Shown: in pieces, positions 34,330 through 47,600 of the stretch
How the letters are laid out: each line of letters opens with the position of its first letter
How positions within the stretch are numbered: the first letter of the stretch is position 1
Origin: Lutraria lutraria
Lineage: Eukaryota > Mollusca > Bivalvia > Venerida > Mactridae
Direction of reading: 5' to 3'
Length of the DNA: 64,000 bases
Assembly (NCBI GenBank): GCA_964023205.1
Contig: OZ026835.1
Coordinates: 24,317,817-24,381,816, forward strand
Notes under the pieces: generated by a model
The model's input: the letters and a program-made list of their open reading frames with translations, nothing else
Database searches by the model: none
Told to the model about the DNA's origin: nothing
Made by a program: the position numbers and the translations under genes

Positions 34330-37254
34330 TTATTAATTTGCTTGACTCGGATATATTTTTTAACATTTTATATATACAACAATGTATATCTTTATTTCCT
34401 CCAACCACGGGGAGTATATACTATAATACATTGTACATATTACCGTTAATATACAATAATATAATAAATCACAATCAATGAATATTCGCCTTACAACATA
34501 AGCAGGATGAATTCACATAATTCAATGCTCTAGCATTTATCATATGTCTGATATGTAGTTCAAATGACATCGAAGATGATTACCACTTTGCTATATATAA
34601 ATATTCGTAAGCACTTTTTAAAACCATACTATTATGTTTGCCCAAGTGTCTTCAAATTCACTCAACTCATGCTATCTACTGAAAAATTAGACATAATTAA
34701 TCTAGCAAAGTTCACATATCATGCATTTCTTTACGTAAACAGTCAGTCGTTGTCGATACTTAATATTTCTAGGTGGACATGATGTAACCATTATTTTTGG
34801 TAAAAATCATTACCCAGATTCTAATCTATATGATGCTTTTTTGTTTGTTTGTTTTTTTTTTTTTTTTTTTCATAAGTAACTTGCAGTTAACAAATCTAAA
34901 TCGTGCTTCTTGATTCATGTTATTTTAAGCACAGCTCAACCTCTTTAATTTTTTAACTATTAGTTTTCATTAATTAGCTGTGTATCTTCTACTCTTTGAA
35001 TTTTCACGATGTCACATGATCCAAACTTTATTGTATTTATGTTTGTAACGAGATACTATGTTTTGTATAAGTTACTAAATAAAATCATGTTCCTATACGT
35101 GTCCTAGAATGTGTAATGTTACGTAATCTCGGTGCTATTTCGAGGAATATTGACGCTCGGCTTTTTGTATATAAAATAGGAAAATTATGTATGGGTCTGA
35201 CACATTGTATTTGATTGATTGTTGCAGTACCAGAACATTATAAGTGAGAACTTTTATGTTATTGGTTACGATTAGTTTTTTTTCTTATCTTTTAACAACT
35301 GAACGGTTTGATCTCACACATGTTACTGTCGGTTTCAGAAGGTCAGTGGAAATGCCGTTATCTGATTGGTCAACTGGCCTGTCAATGAAATATCCAAGGA
35401 AGGGTCAATTGTCGCGTCGCTAATATATAGTCGTACATAGATCGATAGTCAATAAACACCACGGGTGGTAAATGTATATACTGCAGATTTGCATTTTACT
35501 AGTTTGTATATACTATACATATATCTTTATCGATAGTAAAATATAAGTATCAGAGGAATTGCTTGAGAAGCGGGCAAGTAAAAGACTAATGAATTTATGA
35601 AACAAATGTTATTTTACTAACTTGTCACATTTTAAAACGAAAATAAAACACGATTAAACGAGTATTTTTATCGATTCGGATATTATTAGTGTTTTACAGC
35701 ACGAATACTCGAAGATAATTTTATGTAAAATCTAATACAAGACCTTCTAAATTCTAATTGAATATTACACCTGTTAATCGACAGATCAATGATACGTAAA
35801 TTTGTATAAATACATTTTGTATTCAAGACAGAAACAATAATGAATAATGATAATAATTTATATAAAGTTTTTTACATTTTTTACTTTTTCAAAGCTTTAT
35901 GAAAACAACAAAAAATAATGTGTTCTACAATATAATCTTTTCCAACTAAATACAAAATACGTGTTCTTTCGTTAAAACAAAAAACACCTTCGTATTCATT
36001 TTAGAAAGGTTCTAATGAGATTATTAATGTATTTACTGACGCAAAAGAAATTGCCAAATCATTAAAGACGTTCCGTCTGCTGGATCTATGGTCTTATCGG
36101 GTGTCTGATCGATTTAACGGTTTACATTAACTGGTTCCCGCTCAATGTTGCAGTGCACCAAAGGAAAAAACAAGTCAACGGGAACCAGTTTAAGATTTTC
36201 ACGCAGTCTATCGATTGTTACCCGGGTTCTTTACCTCATTCATAACATGAAGTCAGCCATGCGTCAGAGACGAGATCTATTATATCTCAACTGAAATCAG
36301 TATTAAATTTAGCAAGTTATGATTCCTCTTATATATATTCCAGAATGTGTGCGTATATAGTGTGGCATGCACATGCACCGGGTCACAAGTCTTGTATTTC
36401 AAATAATTGAATTGATCTAAATATGCACTTCCATATTACGGAATAAAATCCAATATTCACAAATAATATGTGACTATAGAACGGGTGCATAAACTGTACA
36501 ATTTTTGCAATTATTATGACAACAATGCCGAAGTATAGACTGCTTAGTTTTTTGAACTGTTAATATTAATCAAAGTGAGAAGTGGATCAAGAAAAAGGTG
36601 AAGTTACAATTAGCGACCGTTCAAAATGACACCTAATTTTATAAATGTATCACGGAACAGCTTTTTATGCTCTTTGAATCTTTGCTTATCATCAAAGCAT
36701 TCAAGTCTGCCTCAGAAACATTGAATTAAGTAAAGGTGTTTTCAAGTTGAATCTACAATCTAGAGCAGATTTTATAAGGAAGAACTCGTCAAATAAATGG
36801 AAAAAGATATACTAGTAATAACCGAAAACCTGTTTCAACTGTACACGCATCATTGCGCATGTGTTATCAAAAATTAATACCCGCGACATCATATTTTATA
36901 TGGGAGTGAGGTATTCATGATAACTTAACTTAATCAAGCACTATATTTACATGCACAAAATGTATCAATAAAATGGTACGCGCGACACATAATCAACATA
37001 AGGACGTTTGTAAAATGTAGTTTGGAGTACCGTTTACTGACAGGAAGTTCGTAAGCTGAAATTTCTCAATGTGAAATGTATACTTCACTAATCATATTGC
37101 TCGTGAATCCCGTGCATTCAATGACAACATGACCAGCATATTGTTTAATCGGTACGGTTTTCTGTAAGCAATAATGAAAACATTAAACAGGGCACGCATG
37201 TCTGCGAAAGAAATTTAAGAGGCTCATCATACAAATCGAGTTTTACCTTTTTAA
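34330..37254. other. AT-rich non-coding stretch
   Basis: No gene is supported. The frame 34564-34782 has no resemblance to a known family. A 12-bp inverted repeat (AACTGGTTCCCG, 36129-36140, and its complement at 36179-36190) is the only structure noted. Confidence 0.45.
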
Positions 37255-37441
37255 CAGTCAGAGTCATATGAAGCGGACAGTTCACCTAAGCATCGCTCCT
37301 TGGAAGAACCAGTACTAGACTCCCATTCTCCGTAAGCAACAGCCTACTTTCTCACATAAAGAGTCATGGTCGGGAGCGGGACTCGAAACCACGACCCTCT
37401 ATCAATGAGAAGTTACAGTGATTTGAAGTCAGCTACCACGG
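37255..37441 (-). mobile_element. tRNA-derived SINE, minus orientation, second copy
   Basis: It is the same family as 6703-6903. On the minus strand the B box is GGTTTCGAGTCCC (near 37376-37392) and an A-box-like TGGTAGCTGACTTC lies near 37425-37438. This copy is better preserved than the first. Confidence 0.75.
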
Positions 37442-38274
37442 AGACGGGTTTCGCCCGATTGTGAATTTCGCTTATCATTTGCTTGAAATAAGTCTTATTA
37501 ACAATGATTAATGAAATTAAACAGGATGTTTGACAATACTTTTGACTAAACTTGTAAGAAATATTTACACCTGGCCTGTAACTCGCGTTTAATTTTCGAA
37601 CAAAATACTTAATATTAGCAATTATTTCGATTATGATCTAATAAACCTTTTATTGAAACATAAAAAGTAATTAAAGGATTTGTCAAATTTGTTGTATACC
37701 GTTTTCTGAAAGTTTTAAACATGAGACATCTGCTAGATATATATTTTCTCAGTTAATCTTTGCTATACCCACTAGAAAAGTAATCGTCCTGAAAAAAAAT
37801 GGTACGAGTAAATAAATATATATATATATTAAATGGTAGCAGGAGCTAGTGTAATAAAGCTATTAGTCAAAATTAGTGATTGTAAAACTCAGCAGCAAAT
37901 GTTTATATAATAAGCTTTCAGAAAATAAAAAATTTACGCATGTGAAATCAGCAATTTTGGGAAAAAGTATTGGCCACACACGCATTTATACAGGCGATAG
38001 CTGAAACAGCTTATCTCTGTTATCTATATCTCATCACCATACATCAGTAAAATGTATGACCCTATTCTTCACTAAATTCCAAACTGACCGTGATCAGACA
38101 CAGTGGGAGATGAAACGAGAGATAAGACCTCCTGTGGTTTTTAGTCGCTTACACAGGAGCTGTTCAATAAATCCCCATGCTGATGTGAAATACACCGATT
38201 TTCGGAATCTGTACAATTTCAGTTGATGACAGATTATATAATCCATACATTTTATGAACATGCGTTTCGTTTAT

Positions 38275-38275
<1 letters not shown>
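37442..38275. other. Non-coding stretch
   Basis: No gene is supported. The part 38041-38170 belongs to a diverged three-copy repeat also seen near 33360-33490 and 41518-41670. Confidence 0.4.

Positions 38276-38334
<59 letters not shown>
38276..38334. repeat. Compound microsatellite (AT)n(AG)n
   Basis: About 15 AT units run into about 14 AG units without interruption. Confidence 0.97.
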
Positions 38335-38337
<3 letters not shown>

Positions 38338-41300
38338 GCACTTTTATAGGTACACTTCGGCCTATGTGTACTTACAATAATGACTGAATCATGCTGATTT
38401 TTTTTATTTACTACAAACAATGATCTATCATGTTAAGTAACGTTAGATTTTTTTCTAAATTAAAAACAGTTATCATGTTTTTTTTCGAGACAACAGAAAT
38501 AAGAGCGACAGGAATAGCACGATACTAATATTAGGCTATTAATACTTAAATTTGTGCTGTTGTTATCAGAGTTATTAATTTTTATTCCGGAATACAAAAT
38601 CTGTCATCTATTTTCAAAAGGAAAATGTCAAATATATTATAACCTTTTTTATTGACGCTGCGTCAATGAAATGGAGGTGTGTGGTGTGTGTCCGAAATGT
38701 GTGACAATGGTAAAATGATATTAATCACTGACTGATTTAAACTGCAATTTAAAGCAGTGTTTAAATGTACATTAAGGCTCTGTGTCGATCTTATGTATCC
38801 TTTAAATAGTGAGGCCGTCTTCGTATAATTTTTGTGACAGCACGTGTTCTTACTGAGAAACTTGAATTGATGTAAGTTTAATGTATTCATTATCTCTAAT
38901 TAAAACATGAATGGTATCGATAAAATATATAACGATACCCTCATATTGACCTTTTCTTCTTCTAAAAATGTTTGAATTAGGCCTACTCAACAATATTTTT
39001 ACTTAAAAAAGCGCTGGCCGTGTATTTTAGAATGGCGGCCGCGTAATAACTGTCGCATAGTGCACGCAAGATGGCTGCTGTTTACTAATGTAAATATTAA
39101 GTTGAGGAATAATGTGAATTTCTGTTGACAGTGCACACCATTAAAGGGATTACCGGACGAAAACAGTTCTGAAAAAGATAGTTTTGACAGGCATAAAAAC
39201 GACAAACTAGAGATATTGACCACATCAATAATATGCATTGTCGAACAGTATTCAAGTCGCAAACTGAGGACATAAGGATGGGATTTTTAAGACAGAAGTA
39301 AAATAATGATAATCTCTGGCGTGACACACGTAGTCAATCCGTTGGGCTGTAAATTTAAAAGGGTTCAACGGTAAGATTCGTGTGGAACTGTCAGAATAAT
39401 TCTACATAGCTTCTAAATACTAAACAGGAGTAGACTTGTAAGTGAATTTTACATTAGAGACATTGAACCAGGAATCTATCTTCCTTTAACAGTCCAGGGA
39501 ATAACCTCATGTTCCCAGGTATTTCAGCTTTTTCCTGGTAATCGCTGTAATGACCTGTTGCTAATTGAAGGGCCATAAAATACTGTTATAAACCAACTTT
39601 CTGACCAGAGCTCTGTGAGGGGTAATTTATCACCTTGTGTCCAGTCTCAGATGTGAAATGTTGATAAAAGTACTTCGACTGAGTAATTATGTTTTCATCT
39701 TGTAATTGTGTAGCATGAATATTGATCAATGAAAAAAAATAAAATAAGCAGTTTAATAATTATGTCATATTATCACTCAGCAATATTATTGCAACTAAAG
39801 CAGAAAAAGGTATCACTGATTAAAATCACAGTAGCACTTTGAATGTTAGTTTTTTTTGTTACAATACAAGTGGGCATTCAGTATTACTGGAGACATGTTG
39901 GTAATACGAAAAATATATTATGTTTTACTGAAAAAAATAGTATCATTCATCTGATCAAAATTTTACATTAATTATAATAATCTCTAAAACATGATTTTTT
40001 TAGCACAGTATTTTCCTATATTGCCATAATCAAGAACTGAATCAGGTAGAAAGTCAGGCTTTATCTCAATTTAAAAAAAAAAAATGCAACAAAGTTTGAA
40101 TATTATCTGACTAGTAAACCGATTTTAATTGATCATTTACTTTTAAATGCTCTCAGGATATTAATAAAGCTAGTATAGCAGTCTCATATTTATTTCATCA
40201 TTTTACAAGGAACAATTTTTAGGTAAATTCAGTATCAGCGTAAATACCATCAAAAATTCTTTGAACAACTTTGGTAGAGCTTCATGCTAGAAACATCCTG
40301 TGAAGTTATGTTGAAATAGGCCTAGTGTTTATTAGATGTTTTTAAATGAGTTGTTGACGCCGGGCGGCAGACACAGCCAGATCCTAACAGCTCTGGTACT
40401 CTGTGCCAGGTTGCCATAGGAGCTGAAAAGAGCTATACATTTATACATATTAAATGATTTAAAAACAGTTTGAAATGTTTCTTATACAAATAAAGGCCAA
40501 TTTCACTAGTAAGACCTTTTGTCAAAATATGCAATATCAAAACTAAAGGAATTAAAATAGATATGAATTAATTAAAATTTAACAATTTACTATCTTCAAA
40601 ATAAAAATCCAAACCATACCTCAAAAACATTCGTTAGCTAAATATTTGTAAACATGTTGAACATCTGCTCTGGTCAGGAAGGTGCTAAATAGTTAATGGC
40701 CATTTTATTGCTCTGTAACTGGACATGCTAATTTACTGCTGAGATAAGGCCTGGCTCAGATTGAGCAGTTCAGCATAGGTTATTCCTAGGACAAACCCCT
40801 CACGGGGACGTAGGCATGTGACTAAGACCCAGCAGTCCTGTATATTCCACAGTAGGGAGTCCAATAAAACTGACAGGGTCATTGATAGACTAGCTTCTAA
40901 TTACATAATCAGTCATTTAAATTTATGGCTAATAAAAATTATAGCTACTGTATAGATACTTAAATTGATTCAATGTTTAATTGAAAATATAGATATAATT
41001 TTCTTTTTCTTTAAAGTATATATATATTCTTTATTTAATTATGTTTATATTAAATGCAAAATATTAAGAAATTTAATATGATTAAAGACATTAATTACTC
41101 AAATAAATGCTCAACGCTTCAAACACATTAGCAAATATACATGTATCTCACACCAATTAGTTAGGTCTGTATGATTTTGATAAATTAAACGTCCATTTTG
41201 TGAATTTAATACTAACGTATCCTAACACCTTTATACCTGTTAAATATTTCTAACCAATATAATTTCTCAAGCAGTACCTGTACAAACATAGTTTCTTTGC

Positions 41301-43050
41301 AAGTTATTTTTAAGATTATAATATTTATCTTGTAAAAAATAATTTCATGTGTAAATAGAATGATTTGATTTAGAAATAGAAGAAGCATTCAGTTGCATTT
41401 TTCATGCATTAACTATTCTTACATAATCTGGTAATTAAAGGACACCATTAATTAATCACATAAAATGCTTACAAAAACAACAGGAAGTTATCCATAAACT
41501 AATTATCCTTAAAAACCAATAAAATGTATGACCCTCTATGACTAGGTGTCAAGTCTACAGACACTTAGCTGACTGTGAAAAGACAGGATTAATCCCATTA
41601 GGGGCAATAAAACAATTAAGAGATTAGACCTCATGTGGATTTGGGAGGAGGGGCACTTATATAGTAGCTGTTCAATGTCTTTAATCTGTAATGCACTCAG
41701 TGTGTTACAATATTGTAGTGCAGGGCTTTTTCACAGGTAGGAAAAGTGACATTTTCTTCAAATTTGGGAAAGAATAACTCATATTTTTTTTGCAAAAGGG
41801 GAAGAAAAAACTTGGATGTAAACTAAATTTTAGGGGAAAACTGCATGATTTTAAAGGATTATCCTGAGGGGAAGACGCCTGTTATAGAAGGAAAATAGCT
41901 CTGTAGAATGTCATTTATCCTTCTAAAAGTCTTGTAATAATTGTGTTATTTGGTCTCAGGTAAGTTAACTTTATTTGTAAGTTAAATATTAACTTATTTT
42001 AAGTTCATTAAAGAGGGATCTTATATAGTCAGTACCCCATTTACCGATGTTATCCAAATAACGGTGTATCTTAAAATATCCGTTATATACACTCTAAATT
42101 CACATTCTAAATTTAGCTTCACCGTTATCTAGTACCACTTATATATGTTTAAAGAGTCTCATATTTACCAAATCACTGGCAACAGCTAGGACAGAAACAA
42201 AATTACTTTCTGCATAAGTTGTAAAAAGTTCAGCTGCAGAGGGAACTAGATTCTATATTGGACTATATTAGATCTGATAACTGACACCCCCTACAGGGAT
42301 CCTTTCAAATATAGCTCCCTGGAGAGCTGTATCTGCAAAAAGCTTTTGTATACAGCTCCCTGGGAAACTCTATTCAATTCAAGTGTATCTCCTGTTCTAA
42401 AATTAGAAGCTGTATTCTGAGTAGCAGTTGCTTTTCAAGAATAAAAATCCCAAATTGTCTGATGCAGGATAAAGTTAATTAATTTTTTATTCATGATAAT
42501 TTTTTTTAAATATAAAGACATGACAAGAAAATATGCATGTATGAATTGAAACAATAGGCTATTCGCCAATGCCTGTGGGTTTGTTGGCCTGTCATTCATG
42601 TACACAGTGTTTGGACTGATTTCATTAAAGCAGCTGTTAATGGATTATTGAAAATTTACAATAGACAATTTACAATTAGCCGGAATAGACAATTGTGTTA
42701 AAGTTTACTAGCTTAAATAGACATTATCTAAGGTTCCAGCTGTAACTGGGTTAGCGAAAAGACTGTGTACATGCCCAGATCATTTGACATTTTGATGTTG
42801 TCTCTGTTCATGTGGGGTTAAATGCTGTATTCCGAGGAAATGGAGTATTGTTGGTTAAAATAGTGAACAAACAAATCACTTGTGCTGCTCGCTATAGTTC
42901 CCTACTGGTTGGATATTTAAAATAACTGGTTGGAGAAATCCTTAAATTTGGAATTGTCCAGGCTATCAGTCAGATAGAACTTCCCTGAAGGATTATATTC
43001 GAAACATGTGACATAGCTTACAAAACGATAATATAACACTGTGCACTAGC
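38335..43050. other. Long AT-rich stretch without a recognised gene
   Basis: Only short frames are found (for example 38999-39327 on the minus strand), without splice logic or known domains. A part at 41518-41670 is a member of the diverged repeat noted at 33360 and 38041. It may be genomic DNA carried inside the 17-kb insertion, or DNA too decayed to read. Confidence 0.4.
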
Positions 43051-43055
43051 GGTTC

Positions 43056-44096
43056 AAGGGAGGGGGGAAGATAGCGTGCGCCCCCTCAAAATTCTCGATC
43101 ATATATAGACATAAAATACCATTTAAAATTAATTCATTCAATGAAATAGCATTCAATTATTCAGTTCATAAATATTACGCCCCCTAGTTTGAAAACCCGG
43201 ATCCGCCCCTTCTGCATACATGATAATTACTAACAGGACTCATTGTTGGTATTACAATGCTATCATTATCAGTGACATCATGGCAAATTTGCAAATTTTA
43301 ACACATATATTGCATGGTGAGGGGAATATAAAATGGTATTACGCTGAATTATTGATTTATTTCTTAAATTCAAACACATGCCTGGGCGCGAACGTCATAG
43401 AAAACACTTCCTTTTTATTTTTAAGAATTTAAGAGAAATGAAAAACCGGAAATTCTGTAGCAACAACATATCTTAAAAACATTTTTTTTAAATAAAAATC
43501 ATTAATTTTCTTTGATAAAATAAGTGCATGCTTAAATATCAATAATCTTATGATAAGATTTTTTTATTGTAAGACGGGGGAAGGTAGCCTGCATGGAGGG
43601 CGCCCCCTCAAAGTTCTCGATCATATATAGACATAAAATACCATTAATTAATTCATTCATTTAATGAAATAGCATTCAATTATTCAGTTCATAAATATTA
43701 CGCCCCCTAGTTTGAAAACCTGGATCCGCCCCTTCTGCATATATGATAATTACTAATAGGACTCATTGTTGGTATTACAATGCTATCATTATCAGTGACA
43801 TCATGGCAAATTTGCAAATTTTAACACATATATTGCATGGTGAGGGAAATATATAATGGTATTACGCTGAATTATTGATTTATTTCTTAAATTCAAACAC
43901 ATGCATGGACGCGAACGTCATAGAAAACACTTCCTTTTTATTTTTAAGAATTAAAGAGAGATGAAAAACCGGATATTCTGTAGCAACAACATATCTTAAA
44001 AACATTTTTTTTAAATAAAAATTATTAATTTTCTTTGATAAAATAAGTGCATGCTTAAATATCAATAATCTTATGATAAGATTTTTTATTGTAAGA
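43056..44096 (+). repeat. Direct tandem duplication, period about 523 bp
   Basis: The block from 'ccccctcaaa.ttctcgatc' through 'acgccccctagtttgaaaac' and 'gacatcatggcaaatttgca' to 'cttatgataagatt' appears twice, for example 'gacatcatgg' at about 43274 and 43797. The copies are a few percent apart. No gene. Confidence 0.92.
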
Positions 44097-44111
44097 AAAA
44101 AATATGATGCC

Positions 44112-44699
44112 TCATAAATGCGAGCCCTGGTCTAAGCCAAATCACAGCTGACTTTGTATCTCGTACAGAAATTAATTTTCACAATGTTAATTTTACTAAA
44201 TGACTAATTTGCCATGGCAAACTTTTGCCATGGAAATTTTGCCATGGCCATATTTTGCCATGGAAATTTTGCCATGGCAAACTTTTGCTATGGCAAAAAT
44301 TAAAATTTAAAAATTCATATTTATTGATCAAAACCATAATAATTGTGTTAATTATGATACCTACACACCCTTACATAGTGTTTCTTTAGATATTAAAAAA
44401 AAGTTGCCATGGCAAAAGTGTTGATATTTTTGCCATGGCAAGGCCATGGCGGCCATGGCAAGGCATTTTGCCATGGCAAAATACCGATTTGCCATGGCAA
44501 AACGCCGTTTGCCATGGCAAAGACAGTTTTTCTTTGCATTTTTCAAGAAAACTAGTAAAGATAGAAACATGGGACTTACAATTTGTTAATAAGTAACTAA
44601 ATGCTACAATTTAATAATGTTTTTGTTTCTCAAAAACGCGTAAAAGTGGGGGCTGTATTTGCCAAAGACCGGGGCGGCAAAAACAAACCGGCGGAGGTT
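44112..44699 (-). repeat. Right long terminal inverted repeat of the 17-kb insertion
   Basis: It ends CAAACCGGCGGAGGTT and mirrors 27564-28055. It has roughly a dozen GCCATGGC units (for example 44211, several in 44404-44520), more than the left copy. The AGAA duplication follows at 44700-44703. Confidence 0.9.
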
Positions 44700-47600
44700 A
44701 GAAATGAATATTAATTAATGCAAAACGTACACAATGCGCTGTTTCTATTTCATTTAAATTGCACGAAACAAACGCCAAGCGATTGCGGAACTGTTTGAAG
44801 CCTGCATAACACTAACGAATGAAAAAATAAAAAAAAGATCCGTGGCCGGCCTCGAACCCGCCACAAAAAATATGTCTGTCTCGAAAGCTTTCAATGTCCG
44901 ACGCTTTACCGACTGCGCCATAGCGGCACACTGTCTGACGAGAATCGGAACATATATATCAAGATGTTTGTACACGTGTACGGTTGAGTGGTTTCATATT
45001 ACTGTAAACTTGGCAAGTTTTACGATATCAGAAATTACTGTAAGAGACAAACATGATATATGACAAAAACATTCATTTCCCTTGGTGTCCTTGATGCTCT
45101 GTGGGTGCGTTTCCTATACGTAATTGGGTTACTTCCCTTTGTCGATGATGCACGTTTATGCGTGTTCGTTACCTTCAGGGTGTGATAAAAATGAGCGCAT
45201 ATTACCAAATATAAATCGACTCGACTGAATGCAATCTAAGAATGTGAAAACGAAGGAATGACATTTCAATAAAGTCGTCTTCTTACACATACCCATGCTT
45301 ATATAGTTCCTACCTAGCATGGGGCGTAGTGGGTGTTTGACACAAGACGGCCCCCAAATCAGTGGGACAGTTCTCTCCGCATATGCTTACTTACATTCTT
45401 AATTTGTTAAGTTCGCAAATATATGAAACACAATTTCAACGCGGTGCCTGGTCTCCCTCATTCAATTTGGAATTGTTCTGCGATTAATCGGTTCCATTAT
45501 TCTCAGACTGATAGTTTTTAAATGAATGCTATTCGGTAATGCAAGTACATCAATGTACATGCACCAACATACCATTATACTTACTCACCTAATTATATGT
45601 ATACTGATTCACCATGTGTCCGACTTACATACATATGTTACCGTCTATATAATTGATATTAAAACAAATTGTTACTTTAACACACGCGCTGCTTATGGAA
45701 TTCACAGTAAGATACCTACGTACCATATGCTCATTGCCGCCTATGACAACAACCCAACACGCAATGATAACACGATACAGCCGCCTTGATTGGTACATAG
45801 CGCAACATATCAAACTAAAGCCATACGGCTGGTTTCGTTACAGTAACACCACGTGAAATGCGATTAACAATCGCTATTATTGCAGAAATGAAAATTATTT
45901 AATGCAAAACGTACACAATGCGCTGTTTCTATTTCATTTAAATTGCAAGAAACAAACACCAAACGATTGCGGAACTGTTTGAAGCCTGCATAACACTAAC
46001 GAATGAAAAAAGAAAAGAAAAAAAAGATCCCTGGCCGGCCTCGAACCCGCCACAAAAAATATGTCTGTCCCGAAAGCTTTCAATGTCCGACGCTTTACCG
46101 ACTGCGCAAAAGCGGCACACTGTCTGACGAGAATCGGAACATATATATCAAGTTTTGTGCACGTGTTCGGTTGAGTGGTTTCATATTACTGTAAAGTTGG
46201 CAAGTTTTACGATATCAGAAATTACTGTAAGAGACAAACATATTATATGACAAAACATCCATTTCCCTTGGTGTCCTTGATGCTCGGTGGGTGCGTTTCC
46301 TATACGTATTTGGGTTACTTCCCTTTGTCGATGATGCACGTTTATGCATGTTCGTTACCTTCAGGGTGTGATAAAAATGAGCTCATATTACCAAATATAA
46401 ATCGACTCGACTGAATGCAATCTAGGAATGTGAAAACGAAGGAATGACATTTCAATAAAGTCGTCTTCTTACACATACCCATGCTTATATAGTTCCTACC
46501 TAGCATGGGGCGTAGTGGGTGTTTGACACAAGACAGCACCCAAATCAGTGGGACAGTTCTCTCCGTATTTGCTTACTTACATTCTCAATTTGTTAAGTTC
46601 GCAAATATATGAAACACAATTTCAACGCGGTGCCTGGTCTCCCTCATTCAATTTGGAATTGTTCTGCGTTTAATCGGTTCCACTATTCTCAGACTGATAG
46701 TTTTTAAATAAATGCAGTTCGGTAATGCAAGTACATCAATGTACATGCACCAACATACTATTATACTTACTCACCTAATTATATGTATACTGATTCACCA
46801 TGTGTCCGACTAACCGTCTATATAATTGATATTAAAACAAATTGTTACTTTAACACACGCGCTGCTTATGGAATACACATTAAGATACCTACGTACCATA
46901 TGCACATTGCCGCCAACGACAACAACCCAACACGCAATGATAACACGATACAGCAGCCTTGATTGGTACATAGCGCAACATATCAAACTAAAGCCATACG
47001 GCTGGTTTCGTTACAGTAACCCCACGTGAAATGCGATGAACAATCGCTATTATTGCAGAAATGAATATTAATTAATGCAAAACGTACACAATGCGCTGTT
47101 TCTATTTCATTTAAATTGCACGAAACAAACGCCAAGCGATTGCGGAACTGTTTGAAGCCTGCATAACACTAACGAATGAAAAAGAAAAGAAAAAAAAGAT
47201 CCCTGGCCGGCCTCGAACCCGCCACAAAAAATATGTCTGTCTCGAAAGCTTTCAATGTCCGACGCTTTACCGACTGCGCCATAGCGGCACACTGTCTGAC
47301 GAGAATCGGAACATATATATCAAGTTTTGTGCACGTGTTCGGTTGAGTGGTTTCATATTACTGTAAACTTGGTAAGTTTTACGATATCAGAAATTACTGT
47401 AAGAGACAAACATATTATATGACAAAAACATCCATTTCCCTTGGTGTCCTTGATGCTCGGTGGGTGCGTTTCCTATACGTAATTGGGTTACTTCCCTTTG
47501 TCGATGATGCACGTTTATGCGTGTTCGTTACCTTCAGGGTGTGATAAAAATGAGCTCATATTACCAAATATAAATCGTCTCGACTGAATGCAATCTAAGA

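Larger units (their letters stand above)
27564..44699. mobile_element. 17.1-kb insertion with long inverted termini and AGAA duplication
   Basis: The satellite stops at ...GCAGAA (27563) and resumes at AGAAATGAATATT (44700) in the same monomer position, so the whole 17,136 bp is one insertion with a 4-bp duplication AGAA (27560-27563 and 44700-44703). Its ends are long inverted repeats starting AACCTCC. No open frame inside resembles a transposase, so it is non-autonomous, a decayed large transposon, or an internally rebuilt one. Four-bp duplications occur in several superfamilies, and I cannot assign it. The interior carries other repeats and MITEs. Confidence 0.85.

Noticed and set aside
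36129..36190. 12-bp inverted repeat AACTGGTTCCCG
   Set aside because: Short arms with a 38-bp gap; could be chance, and no duplication or further structure supports an element.
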